A program made the position numbers and the translations under genes. Of a DNA stretch of 64,000 bases, positions 27,201 to 36,040 are shown piece by piece. Every line of letters starts with the position of its first letter. The stretch's first letter is position 1. The stretch is from Paraburkholderia phenazinium (GTDB taxonomy: Bacteria > Pseudomonadota > Gammaproteobacteria > Burkholderiales > Burkholderiaceae): positions 1-64,000 of the forward strand of contig NZ_FNCJ01000005.1 of NCBI RefSeq assembly GCF_900100735.1, in the 5' to 3' direction. The notes beneath the pieces were generated by a model, which worked only from the letters and a program-made list of their open reading frames with translations, made no database searches and had not been told where the DNA came from.

Positions 27201-29302
27201 AGAAAATGCTGTTGGAAAGTGCCCGTTCGGATATGGTCCATCTTGATTGGCTACTGGAGCGGATTCTGGAGCAAGGGAGCTCGGCCATGACAGCATCGGT
27301 GGTGGCGAGTGTAATTACCGCGTTTCCAAAGCTCGTAACAGCGAAGCTCATCGGCATTTTGCGGGTACGCGATTTTTATGTGGCGGATATGTCGCGCAGT
27401 GCGGGGGAATCTACGGTAGACGCAGGCCTGAATATCTTCCCCGGCATTGGCGGCCAAGATAAATTCCACCGTGACGAGCGGCAGGCCAGCAATAGTGAAA
27501 ATCACAGAGGCAGGCATCTCGAAGACGTCGCATTCCAGCTTCAATTCACCTCGAGTCGTGACGAAGTCCTCGCCATACTGGACAAGTTTAGTCAGGAGTT
27601 GCCGAATGTCGAACATCAAACGTCGGAAGACCGGCTCTGGCGTTTGGCCCTTCATCGCATGGATAGCCGACAGACCACGCTCGGCGAGCGAACTGCTCAA
27701 GGCGTCGTCATCAAATCTCTCCCCGTCCCCGATGATTTGCGGTCGATGGTCGACGAAGGAGCTCAGCAGGCTATCTTGATGGACAGTGCCGCTCGCGTGC
27801 AGCTTTGGGCGATGTCGCATTTCGCGTTCGGCAAGCCAGAACATCGCCGGTATTTCGCCGACTGGCGCGAGGCATTGAGCGTCCTTCGCAACTTCAATGA
27901 GCGTAGCGAACCGGACCATTTTCTTCGTCTCATTAATCTTGATGCGCTGCTGGCCTCGGCGGTACTTCAGTCATATCCAAGCGAACTTGCCGGCGAGCAG
28001 CAATGGGTGCTAGAGACAATATTAGATGCGGTAAATCAGAATTCGGATACCCAGAGCCACGAGCATATGATGTCAAAAAATCGCTCTGATGGTTCGAGGC
28101 TAGCCGCGTACGTTCTCCCGCTGCTGATGAATAACAGCGCTCATAGGGAAGCTGCAGTGAACGCTTTGGCAACCGCCTTGACACACGCGGTTTTCGAAAT
28201 ACGGGAGTTCGCCGCTATCGGCGTACGGCAGCATCTATGGAAAATTTCGACTGATGCCGCGCAAACGTGTGTTGCCTCGCTATTGAATCTAGGCTTGGCC
28301 GTGGACACAGCACTGAAAGGGCCCTTCGATACGTGGCAGGAACAAGCCGGAATAGCGGTGAAGAAGAGCCGTGAAGCTCTTCGGCTTGCGCTGCTCTCAT
28401 TAAAAAAAATTGAAATCCCTACACTTTCCCAGCTACCCCATTCTTGGCAAGAGCCAATTGCTGCGTTCGCAGCGTTATCTCATGAGGTCGCACCCGACCT
28501 CGGGGAGCGGATGTGTCGGAATTTCGTGAGACTTTTGCTCGATGCGCTTGCAAATTCCAAGGAATCGAACCGTCGAAAGAAGCGAAACGGCGAAATCAAC
28601 TACGACCTGCGGCACACCATTGTTTCCGAATACGCAGGCCGGCTGCATTTGCGACAACGGCTGGACGATAACGACATCGAGCTGATTGGGAAGCTGACGG
28701 TAGAACATCCCGATGTCTGCTCGGAATGGTTTCGCGAACTCATCTCGGCAGAGGACCGGCAAAGCAATGCTGAGCAGTTCTGGCGAATTTGGAACGAGGT
28801 CGCTCGGCTCTGCCTCCTCCAGCCCGAGATAAGTAGTCCGAAGACGCGTCACTATCGGGGGAACTACGACGACCTCATCAAAACGCTCTTATTCCATAAA
28901 ACCTACTGGCGCGAAAACGCCAAGTCTTGGCCAGCTTTTGTCAACCATACCGATTTCTTCGCGGATTTGCCTATCGAGTTCCTGCTGACGCCGCCAGGGT
29001 TCGAAGCGTTCTGTGCCCTGCTTGCAGGAATAGGCCGAGAAGCTCTATTGCCCCGTGGCCTGATTATTCTCGCCAAGGCTTGGGAGCAGGCCTCACCGCG
29101 TTTCAATCCGTTGGCGTCGAACGACGTTGCGCTTTATATGGAAATCGTCCTGAGGGAAGTGGTGGTGAGTTCAACCACGCAGGTGAGGGCGGATGCTCTC
29201 CTGAAGTCAGCGATTCTGAGATTGTTGGACGAGCTCGTGAACGCCGGTTCGTCCATAGCATTTCAATTAAGGGACTATCTGGCTGCTCCAACGACCGTAT
29301 GA
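24260..29302 (+). CDS. Cap4/DUF4297-like nuclease fused to a STAND NTPase
   Basis: A 1,680-residue protein. The N-terminal 200 residues fit a Cap4/DUF4297-type PD-(D/E)XK nuclease: GGTYESRVQAAHLLAMLLG opening, an acidic DDLL near residue 58, and LIQIKRS near 77, giving the D...Q-x-K core. The NTPase follows, with P-loop VVGDAGSGKSALAK near 320 and Walker B LIFVDGIEKV near 385. A winged-helix-like HDIFDDWALAEI lies near 575, and about 1,000 residues of helical repeats end the protein. This is the Avs-type plan: an effector nuclease released when the repeat domain senses a phage product. It has its own promoter region and is not coupled to neighbours. Domain calls are by motif; the target is unknown. 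Confidence 0.75.
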   Translation: MANQISNPVSTGNAGGTYESRVQAAHLLAMLLGMPLAGLPDYRVMSLTFQARIEGFETDDLLCQLESTYGGPRKRLIQIKRSLEATPGHAPFRQAVSKAWLDYANPDLFIRSVDSIAIICDYQAGVATRDAKSLTDFARSSLTVDEFLRKVETRRFSSESARATYTDIKTAIERETAGNGPTDDEQAFRFLQHVHFQNYELASESGELLVALLGLIELRVPAQTSSHAVWAGLVQLCAELNQKAGSVSLTTWRDIAPPWLSASLSESLPGNNPTLLALRGRRELMEGAIQSALPNGTTIERAEIVEQILDSLRTAPLTLVVGDAGSGKSALAKRVSEIFGADGFVLFLKAEDLDHTSLHTALASLGAGNPADFLRRNLFLGQQNLIFVDGIEKVVEFSSREAFVQLLSFAKQNAAWKLCATVRSHAVQPLCDGLFMDLPYRFVNVPHLTDAELDRALEQVSTLPAISNPALRSVLRIPFYLRLAIGAAGVNATTHITSVSQLKRILWAQAVTNPLDARVGLPQRRRRAFKSVCFERAKRVMQFVRPPDDSEAISALVKDHILVEDRLGMVAPAHDIFDDWALAEIIETCAQDAERNWAIMFDELGLHPGIRRAFRRWIAEDVVDEDGNAAALLEASLTDISLPQQWRDDAVVGMLQSTAASDLVSRYERVLIAQNHEGLKRVIHLLRVACKGPKLDIVNVPGDSAVKQVIALRHIFTAPAGSGWLPLILVVHRNVQNLKQSDAEWVAQLLEDGQSLLVGNNASTEGATAALLLALALLRQQGTTGWSYHRTDIGQRLLHLVLNLTGGGPKEVDVYFRHVLSALYEEENEREALEVLERSIDSYHSLVLCKHLPLLVVEIFNAIVFKHNESAEDWPHRLDIPELFGISSTLNDHNYFPASAYQGPFWYLLRQHPVIGVDLVIALCNRTAEHYANSELGHEVWRISVPFRDDRSLIFSWRLWGLYRGMGVGPNILCSALMALEKMLLESARSDMVHLDWLLERILEQGSSAMTASVVASVITAFPKLVTAKLIGILRVRDFYVADMSRSAGESTVDAGLNIFPGIGGQDKFHRDERQASNSENHRGRHLEDVAFQLQFTSSRDEVLAILDKFSQELPNVEHQTSEDRLWRLALHRMDSRQTTLGERTAQGVVIKSLPVPDDLRSMVDEGAQQAILMDSAARVQLWAMSHFAFGKPEHRRYFADWREALSVLRNFNERSEPDHFLRLINLDALLASAVLQSYPSELAGEQQWVLETILDAVNQNSDTQSHEHMMSKNRSDGSRLAAYVLPLLMNNSAHREAAVNALATALTHAVFEIREFAAIGVRQHLWKISTDAAQTCVASLLNLGLAVDTALKGPFDTWQEQAGIAVKKSREALRLALLSLKKIEIPTLSQLPHSWQEPIAAFAALSHEVAPDLGERMCRNFVRLLLDALANSKESNRRKKRNGEINYDLRHTIVSEYAGRLHLRQRLDDNDIELIGKLTVEHPDVCSEWFRELISAEDRQSNAEQFWRIWNEVARLCLLQPEISSPKTRHYRGNYDDLIKTLLFHKTYWRENAKSWPAFVNHTDFFADLPIEFLLTPPGFEAFCALLAGIGREALLPRGLIILAKAWEQASPRFNPLASNDVALYMEIVLREVVVSSTTQVRADALLKSAILRLLDELVNAGSSIAFQLRDYLAAPTTV

Positions 29303-29409
29303 GTGGTCACCCGGGTGACCTTCACGATAACCAGGCGACATTTCGCCACTAAATACTACAAAAAATAGGTATCTGCGTTGCATTTCGGACGCGTGTCTAT
29401 CGGAAAGAC

Positions 29410-32400
29410 ATGACATCATTTACCGGCAAGTATGCGGCGCTTGCACCAAGAGCTGAGTATCTACAGGACATAGTAGTGCTAGCCCAAGCCTGGAAGAAAA
29501 GCCATACGTACATTCGTCGCCACAACTGGTACGCGGACACTCTCGAGTTGGACGCCTCGGCAATCAATCTTCAGGAGAAGCTTGGGCTTTGGGCGGCAGA
29601 GCTTCAACAAGGAACTTTCAAACCCAAGCCAGCGCAGGTGGTACCAGCACCCAAAAACCTACCTTGGTCGTTCAGTGCAGCTAGTCAGGACGGGTGGAGC
29701 CCAGTCGCGAAGGACGACGAACTCCACTTGAGACCACTTGCTCACATAGGTATTCGAGAGCAGACAATCGCAACGGCAGCAATGTTATGTCTCGCTGACT
29801 GCATCGAGACGGCGCAAGGAAACACATCAATCGAGGGTGGCCAAGCGCTCACGCGAGGTGTTTTCAGCTATGGAAATCGCCTTCATTGCAACTGGAGCGA
29901 AGACTCGACACGTGCGAGATTTGCTTGGGGAAATTCGAACGTCTACAGCAGATATTTTCAAGACTATCAAGCGTTCGTCAAGCGACCATTAGTCTCGGCG
30001 CAGAAGGTAGCAGAGAGTGGAGACCTCGATGGGTCGTTGTTTGTGGTGAAGCTGGACATAAGCGCTTTTTACGACAGCATCGATGTAAAAAAACTAGTTC
30101 TGTCCCTCAAACGCGAGTATGAAGCTTTCCGACAAGGTGACGACTCTATCGGTGCTTCAGACGAAACCTTTTGGGCCCTCTTGCGGGAATCGCTGAGCAT
30201 ACCTTGGGAGAAAGGTTCCGAATCGCTGGCATCCCTTTTTAAAACAGGTGCCTTGCCTGGCGGTCTACCGCAAGGGCTGGTTTCGAGCGGCTTCTTCGCT
30301 AACGCTTACCTCCTGCAGTTTGACCGTGCTATCGGCGATGTGGTCGAACAGGGATTCGTCAAAATTGAGCGGCACCTGTTTCAACTTCACGACTATTGCC
30401 GATACGTGGATGACCTTCGACTCGTTGTGTCGTGCGACGAGGATATGACGGACATGCAGGTCGGCGCTGCCATGTCCGACTGGGTCCAGAAATTGTTGAA
30501 TCGACATGCGTCCAGCGGGGCCGAGCTCACCCTATCAATCAATCCTCGAAAAACCGAAGTGGAACCGTATTCGTCCGTGGGTGGCGAAGCGGGAACTGCA
30601 GCCCGAATGAAATCGTTGCAGCAACAGCTCAGCGGCCCTTTCGATGTCGCAGCATTGCAGCAGGTCGAGGGCGGGTTGAACGGTCTGTTGGCGCTCGCCG
30701 AGCTTGGGGCCGGCAGAGTTGGTGTGCTCGACGACGGCGAGAACGCTCCGACCCTTGCCTCGGTCGCTAGACCCAAACTCGAGGTTCGCGACGACACGCT
30801 AACCCGATTCTCCGCATATCGTTTAACCAAGGCACTGCGGATGCGACGGAGCATGACGGACCTGAGTCAGCGCACTGACGATAGTCTAGCCGAGGACGTC
30901 CTGCGTCACGACTTTGAGGTTGCGGCTCGTCGTCTGGTGGCATCGTGGGCGTCGAATCCGTCGTTGGTTCAAGTACTGCTCTATGCGCTCGACCTTTTCC
31001 CCGCGCCAGAATTGCTTGGCATAGTGACAGATGCGTTGATGACCAAGCTTCGTAATAACAAAAGAGCCCGACAGAATCAATACGAGCGGCGCGTTGCACT
31101 ATATGTCATATCGGAACTGTTTCGCGCGGGAGCAACTTACACCGGCCATCGTGCTGAGGAGGATTCGAACTTCAAGGTTGGTGACATTGCCGCTTACCGC
31201 GCCAAGCTGGGAATGTTTGCGCTTGCTGTTATGAACGAGAGCCGCATACCGTGGTATGTGCTCCAGCAGGGCTCACTGTTACTTGCAACCCTGGGTACAG
31301 AGCACCCAGAGCTACCCGACCACCCGACGCTTCGCTATCACAGATTCCTGCAGAGTTACCTCGACCGCAGCATCTCGCCGCCACGTCTGCCACTTGGCGA
31401 TGCGGTTTCCACTTCTCTAATTGGTCATCAGCTACTTCGCAAGCCACTTTGGTACGCCAGGTGGCTGAGTCGGTTCGCCGAAACGCTGAGCCCAGCTGAG
31501 CAAGAGGTGGTAATGGAGCTCATTGCTCAAGTCGATACTCCGCTGCTTGAATACGTCATAAAGCAAAAGGTCATCGAACTAGATGTCAACCACACGCTAC
31601 GGAAAATCTATTCGCGCCGATATTCCCGGAAACGTACAGTTTCGGATACCTCGGAGCTGACGCCCGAGAAGTGGATTTCTCTTAACGATGCAATCACCCA
31701 TCCTTCGAAGCCGTTTCATCAAGAAAACGGTTTGCTACAACTCGCGCTTGCCCTATCTGAAGCAGAAGGGAGTGACGTGGTCAAGTCCGAACACATGACG
31801 CCGCAAACAGTACGGATAAAGTGCGCAGATTGGTCCCTACTCAACGACCCGCGTGACGCGAGGCTCACCGCGAAAATCGACGCCAGTCACATACGCACGG
31901 ACGCGCGATATGCCACGCCCGAATGGTGCGCGACAGAGTCAGCGCCGTTGTATGCATTGGGACGGCTCCTTCGAGCCGCTGCGACCGGTGAACTTGACTT
32001 CACCGCAGGACATTGGCTTCTGCGCGAGGCGGACGCTAGCTGGTACGCGGGCTTCCGAAGCACCTGGCAAAAGCGGCGAATGGGATTAATGAACGCCGCC
32101 AGTGCTCTGGGCGGGACGACCGGTGCTATAACGCCGTGGTTTTCAGAGTTGTTGATGTGGCTCCTGCGGTGGCCAGGTACCCTCGTCCAAGATGAACCCG
32201 ACCGGCTGTTTTCCGCGCTTGCGGATGTCAAAGACTTTAAGCGGCTGATAACCGCGCGTCTTCAACATCAAGCAGTCATTTTCGGCAAAGGCTCCAATTT
32301 GCCTGTCTATGAGTACCCGGTTATCTGGCCGATGCATGGCAAAAAAACACTTCGGGTTTGCCTTGTACAAGGGTTAATGCCGCTCACCGAGCATTTCGTT

Positions 32401-33237
32401 CCGTCTCTCGCATCGCTCGAAAGCCCTGCTTACCGCTTGCGCCACCGCAATCACACGGCATCGCTGCTGTACCTTGCAACGCAACAGATTCAAGCGCGAG
32501 ATGCGGTACTTGGCATGACGGAAAAGCCGCATGTTGACCTGGTAGTCCTGCCGGAATACAGCGTGCATGTAGATGACCAGGACTTGATGAGGTCCTTTTC
32601 GGATGCTACGGGTGCGATGCTGTTCTATGGGCTTTGCGGCGCCATGGACCCAACTACAAAAGAGCCGGTAAATGCAGCCCGGTGGCTCGTACCTCAACGA
32701 CGCGGAGGCCGCCGGTCGTGGGTGGAGGTGGACCAGGGGAAAATGTTCCCTACACCCGAAGAAACGGTCTTGGGAGTCAAGCCGTGGCGTCCGCACCAAG
32801 TGATTATCGAACTGCGGTCTCATAACACCGTGTTGTTCCGGATGTCCGGCGCAGTGTGTTACGACGCCACCGATTTGAGGCTTGCAGCGGACCTGCGCGA
32901 TGAGTCGCATATGTTTGTCGTTACAGCCATGAATCGCGACGTAAAAACGTTCGATAGCATGGTTGGCATGTTGCGATATCACATGTATCAACACGTACTC
33001 ATCGCCAACTCTGGAGAATTTGGCGGGTCGACGGCGCAGGCTCCCTACGAAAAGGAATACGAACGTTTAATTGCGCACAGTCATGGCTCGAAGCAGATGT
33101 CCGTTAACATATTTGATATAAACATCGACCATTTTGGACCTGGTCTACAAGCGGCTGAGACCAAGCTGGTGACGATTGGAGCGAAGAAGCAGCGCATCGG
33201 AAAGACACCGCCCGCAGGGTTGAATCGAAAAAAATGA
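29410..33237 (+). CDS. drt1: DRT type 1: reverse transcriptase-nitrilase fusion
   Basis: A 1,275-residue fusion. The reverse transcriptase spans about 50-420: motif A VVKLDISAFYDSI near 213, GGLPQGLVSSG near 285, and the catalytic YVDD in YCRYVDDLRLVV near 330. A helical middle part covers 430-970. The C-terminal nitrilase begins near 980 and has the full Glu-Lys-Cys triad: LPEYSV near 1047, GKMFPTPEE near 1110, AVCYDAT near 1149. This is the plan of UG1/DRT type 1 anti-phage reverse transcriptases, whose partner chemistry is not fully known. All catalytic residues are present. It stands alone, about 107 bp after the nuclease-STAND gene, on the same strand. Confidence 0.9.
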   Translation: MTSFTGKYAALAPRAEYLQDIVVLAQAWKKSHTYIRRHNWYADTLELDASAINLQEKLGLWAAELQQGTFKPKPAQVVPAPKNLPWSFSAASQDGWSPVAKDDELHLRPLAHIGIREQTIATAAMLCLADCIETAQGNTSIEGGQALTRGVFSYGNRLHCNWSEDSTRARFAWGNSNVYSRYFQDYQAFVKRPLVSAQKVAESGDLDGSLFVVKLDISAFYDSIDVKKLVLSLKREYEAFRQGDDSIGASDETFWALLRESLSIPWEKGSESLASLFKTGALPGGLPQGLVSSGFFANAYLLQFDRAIGDVVEQGFVKIERHLFQLHDYCRYVDDLRLVVSCDEDMTDMQVGAAMSDWVQKLLNRHASSGAELTLSINPRKTEVEPYSSVGGEAGTAARMKSLQQQLSGPFDVAALQQVEGGLNGLLALAELGAGRVGVLDDGENAPTLASVARPKLEVRDDTLTRFSAYRLTKALRMRRSMTDLSQRTDDSLAEDVLRHDFEVAARRLVASWASNPSLVQVLLYALDLFPAPELLGIVTDALMTKLRNNKRARQNQYERRVALYVISELFRAGATYTGHRAEEDSNFKVGDIAAYRAKLGMFALAVMNESRIPWYVLQQGSLLLATLGTEHPELPDHPTLRYHRFLQSYLDRSISPPRLPLGDAVSTSLIGHQLLRKPLWYARWLSRFAETLSPAEQEVVMELIAQVDTPLLEYVIKQKVIELDVNHTLRKIYSRRYSRKRTVSDTSELTPEKWISLNDAITHPSKPFHQENGLLQLALALSEAEGSDVVKSEHMTPQTVRIKCADWSLLNDPRDARLTAKIDASHIRTDARYATPEWCATESAPLYALGRLLRAAATGELDFTAGHWLLREADASWYAGFRSTWQKRRMGLMNAASALGGTTGAITPWFSELLMWLLRWPGTLVQDEPDRLFSALADVKDFKRLITARLQHQAVIFGKGSNLPVYEYPVIWPMHGKKTLRVCLVQGLMPLTEHFVPSLASLESPAYRLRHRNHTASLLYLATQQIQARDAVLGMTEKPHVDLVVLPEYSVHVDDQDLMRSFSDATGAMLFYGLCGAMDPTTKEPVNAARWLVPQRRGGRRSWVEVDQGKMFPTPEETVLGVKPWRPHQVIIELRSHNTVLFRMSGAVCYDATDLRLAADLRDESHMFVVTAMNRDVKTFDSMVGMLRYHMYQHVLIANSGEFGGSTAQAPYEKEYERLIAHSHGSKQMSVNIFDINIDHFGPGLQAAETKLVTIGAKKQRIGKTPPAGLNRKK

Positions 33238-33421
33238 GAGAGATACAGAACTCTCTGGTGGTCTATATCTAGAGGCGGAAACTACGAAACTACCTGGACG
33301 CCAGCTTTTGATAGTAACTTCGTCATGGTAGTCCGTAACCGCCTTCCCTCGGCTTCGCCTCAACCAAGATGAAGCGAAGTCGCATCAAATCCCGCGCGCG
33401 AATTTTGCATGGGGCGTCTCA

Positions 33422-33934
33422 CTACCGGGTTAGTCGGGACCCGACGAGCGTTTGAAATACCTGGAGAATGTCCACCTTCGTTCTTCCGCTACTGATGGAT
33501 GTCAAAAAGGGGGCGAAGCGTATCGATACTTCTTCGCCACTACGAGGATTGAGCAAAACAAAGTCCTGCCATTCTTCGCCTTTACCTTCGACAGCAGCCG
33601 CGAAACTCAAAAGCCAGTAGATGGCAATTTGACGGTAGTCGGACGCTGAAAAGCGTTTGGCGATGCACTTGACTTCAATGAGGGAGCGGCCAATTGCAAA
33701 GTCGCCTTGCCCACTTGCAATCCACTCCAATCCCGGGATGGCTGGTCGCAAAACGACAGGGTGGTTCTGCTGGTGGCTCATCGTCCTGAGCCTAGTCGAA
33801 AGATTCAGCGCGACGATTTCAGCGAGCGTTCGGTCAGCCGGTTCGATTTTGTCTGGAATCACGGCGTCGAATGATGCTCTCTGCCGCTGCAATGTCTCAA
33901 TGCACTCGGCCCAGTCATATGCGGCGCCTGTCAT
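33422..33934 (-). CDS. PD-(D/E)XK-like nuclease, lone gene
   Basis: A 170-residue protein whose middle reads GQGDFAIGRSLIEVKCIAKRFSASDYRQIAIYWLLSF. The D, the E-V-K and the following Q fit the D...ExK...Q core of restriction-endonuclease-fold enzymes. The N-terminal 60 residues are helical. It lies about 140 bp downstream of the last recombinase gene, on the same strand, facing the DRT gene tail to tail. It could be an orphan nuclease of the island (defence or island processing) or a last member of the recombinase operon. No known family name can be given. Confidence 0.6.
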   Translation of the reverse strand: MTGAAYDWAECIETLQRQRASFDAVIPDKIEPADRTLAEIVALNLSTRLRTMSHQQNHPVVLRPAIPGLEWIASGQGDFAIGRSLIEVKCIAKRFSASDYRQIAIYWLLSFAAAVEGKGEEWQDFVLLNPRSGEEVSIRFAPFLTSISSGRTKVDILQVFQTLVGSRLTR

Positions 33935-34077
33935 GATGCGCTCTGCAAGCGTATACGCAACCGAGACTCGGAGTTACGTCACGAGGCAGTCAACGACTTC
34001 AGTCCCAAGGAGTATTGCGCTGGAGTGTTCGTGAGACTTCTTTGTATTGGCAGACACTCTGCGGTCAAGCCGTGGCG

Positions 34078-35529
34078 CTAAATTCGAGCGCGCAGCTTCT
34101 CGATATGCTCCACTGCGCGCAAAAACTCCTCGACATGATTGCCTATCGTATCGCCGCGTGACTGAGCGGTCCTTAGCCGCTCTTTACTTCGACTAAGGGC
34201 ATCGAGTGCGCCCTCAAGCTCTGCTCTGTTTAGCACTTTCTTGAACGACGCTACTTGGTCAAGCGCTAGGTGGATATATACATCGAGGGTTTCATCAGAT
34301 ACATGTCCGGCATATTCTCTTACCTCTTGTTTGAAGCGATATGAGTCCAGTAGCATCCGGTGAAACTCGTCGACGCTGTTTATCTGGTGACTTCGAACTA
34401 GTCGCACAAAGGCTTGCGTGATAAACCGATGTCGCATCATATGAGGACTACATGGTCCCACAATTTTTGCCTGTTTAGCGAGGATGCGAAATTCCTGTGT
34501 CAATGTGTTTGCGCGGAGACGCTTCCCCGACTTGTAGCTGACTAGAAATGCGGAGTCGGGCGTTTCTTTAACCCCCAGTGCGTCCAGATGCCGTTTTCGT
34601 AATCTATTGTAGCTCTTAAGATATTCGAGAGATATGCGATTGATAGGTACAGTTCGCTCATACATAATGTTTCCTCGCTTCTTAACTGAGCGAAACGTTA
34701 TGCTCGGGGTAAACTCTGTATCGCCGCTTTTGTCGGCTTTTATTTCCGCCTTTATTGCCGCCTCGACGTCGCAAACGCGTAGTAACACCGCCTCAAGCCG
34801 ACGGAATCCGAGGATGTCAAAGAGCTCGATGGAGACCAGCCGCCTTTGCTTGATAAAATACGCAGTTGTCCCATCGTCAGCGGCCGCGCGAAGTTTGGTT
34901 ACGTCAGCTTCGTTTAGAGGCATGCGCCCTTCAGTAGGGTCTACCTCTGGCGGGAAAACGTCGTGGAACCATCGTTCTTCGTAACGAATTTTCCCTTTTC
35001 CAATTTTTCTTTCGTATCTCTTTTTGTATCCCTTTATAGCCCCGGATTTCGAGACATAGTTGGAGATGCTATAGTATTCACCAACAAATTGAAGAAATTC
35101 CAACCAGACGGCACCTATTTTCGTCGTAGTTTTGCGGTTGTTGCGTGGCTCGCCAGTCGACTTGTCGACTGCTGACAGTTGCACGAACGCGAACCTGAAA
35201 TCTGAATCAGTCAATTCGCTCGGCAGCTTTTGATTGTTGAAACAATATCGTACGAGCGGCGTCAGATATGAGCAGTACGTGGCAAGTGTGCCCCCTCGGC
35301 TTTTTATTGAATAGCCAGCGTCCAGCAGCCGATTGGTGAAAATGTTTACCTCGACGCAGGTGAACCCGTGCGGCCACCTCATAATTGGAACGTAGCTGGC
35401 CGAACGACTTTCGCGGCTTCCATCCCCGTTTAGTGCCGAAAATATTCGAAAGCTTTCGCTAGTGTGGGAATACAATTGCTTATTTCGCGTCTTCAGGGTC
35501 ATCTTTTCGGGTTCGGAAAGAAAGTTCAT
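34078..35529 (-). CDS. Tyrosine recombinase, third of island 1 (GInt-like)
   Basis: About 483 residues from the ATG at 35529 (MNFLSEPEKMTLK), chosen for an upstream AGAGG; starts at 35550 (GTG) and 35502 are possible. Catalytic set: GFRRLEAVLLRV with the first Arg near residue 241, HMMRHRF near 366, and GHVSDETLDVYIH near 412 with His and nucleophilic Tyr. All key residues are present, making it the most canonical recombinase of the module. The C-terminal 60 residues are helical and basic. It overlaps the small coiled-coil gene. In GInt islands three recombinases and a small protein are all needed for excision and integration (family knowledge). Confidence 0.88.
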   Translation of the reverse strand: MNFLSEPEKMTLKTRNKQLYSHTSESFRIFSALNGDGSRESRSASYVPIMRWPHGFTCVEVNIFTNRLLDAGYSIKSRGGTLATYCSYLTPLVRYCFNNQKLPSELTDSDFRFAFVQLSAVDKSTGEPRNNRKTTTKIGAVWLEFLQFVGEYYSISNYVSKSGAIKGYKKRYERKIGKGKIRYEERWFHDVFPPEVDPTEGRMPLNEADVTKLRAAADDGTTAYFIKQRRLVSIELFDILGFRRLEAVLLRVCDVEAAIKAEIKADKSGDTEFTPSITFRSVKKRGNIMYERTVPINRISLEYLKSYNRLRKRHLDALGVKETPDSAFLVSYKSGKRLRANTLTQEFRILAKQAKIVGPCSPHMMRHRFITQAFVRLVRSHQINSVDEFHRMLLDSYRFKQEVREYAGHVSDETLDVYIHLALDQVASFKKVLNRAELEGALDALSRSKERLRTAQSRGDTIGNHVEEFLRAVEHIEKLRARI

Positions 35530-36040
35530 GTCGGATGGCGACCTCTTCACTAGCGCATCTTGCGATTAATTCTGGTTTGCCTGAGCCAAGCGCCATAGCT
35601 CGTGCGTTCATAAACGCTCTATCGAACGCACGCGTCACAACAACGAGGTCGTCTCCTGCCCGTTTGAGTTTGACTTCAAGCTCGGCTACGCGAGTTCGGT
35701 ACCATGCAAGGGTGCGGCGGGGAGGCGTTGATTCTTCATGGTGCGGAGAGGCGCGTGCGTGGGCCAAAACCGCAAGTCGCAACTCGTCGAGTTCGTTCCA
35801 TTGCCCTTCCGCCTCGCGTGCAGTCCTTTTTAGTGTATTTAGTGCCATAGGACGGATTGAAAATGCTTCGCAATCTAGTTTGGCTAATCCTCGTTGTGTG
35901 ACGAAAAGGGTAATGAATTCCTGGCGGTCCACATCAGAAGGGATTGGCGTGCAAAGTAATGCACGAAGCAGTGCAAAGCGGCCTGAAATGGGGTCGAGGT
36001 CATCTTGCTTGATTTTTGAAATGACCCAATCAAACTTCAT
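35480..36040 (-). CDS. Small coiled-coil protein of the island 1 recombination operon
   Basis: A 186-residue protein from the ATG at 36040 (MKFDWVISKIKQ). This overlaps the end of the second recombinase by about 10 bp; the longer frame from 36175 would lie inside that gene. No enzymatic motif is visible. Residues about 110-150 form a short coiled coil (WYRTRVAELEVKLKRAGDDL). It sits where GInt operons have their small fourth protein, so it is my candidate for that part, although I cannot match its sequence to GinD from memory. Confidence 0.65.
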   Translation of the reverse strand: MKFDWVISKIKQDDLDPISGRFALLRALLCTPIPSDVDRQEFITLFVTQRGLAKLDCEAFSIRPMALNTLKRTAREAEGQWNELDELRLAVLAHARASPHHEESTPPRRTLAWYRTRVAELEVKLKRAGDDLVVVTRAFDRAFMNARAMALGSGKPELIARCASEEVAIRHELSFRTRKDDPEDAK

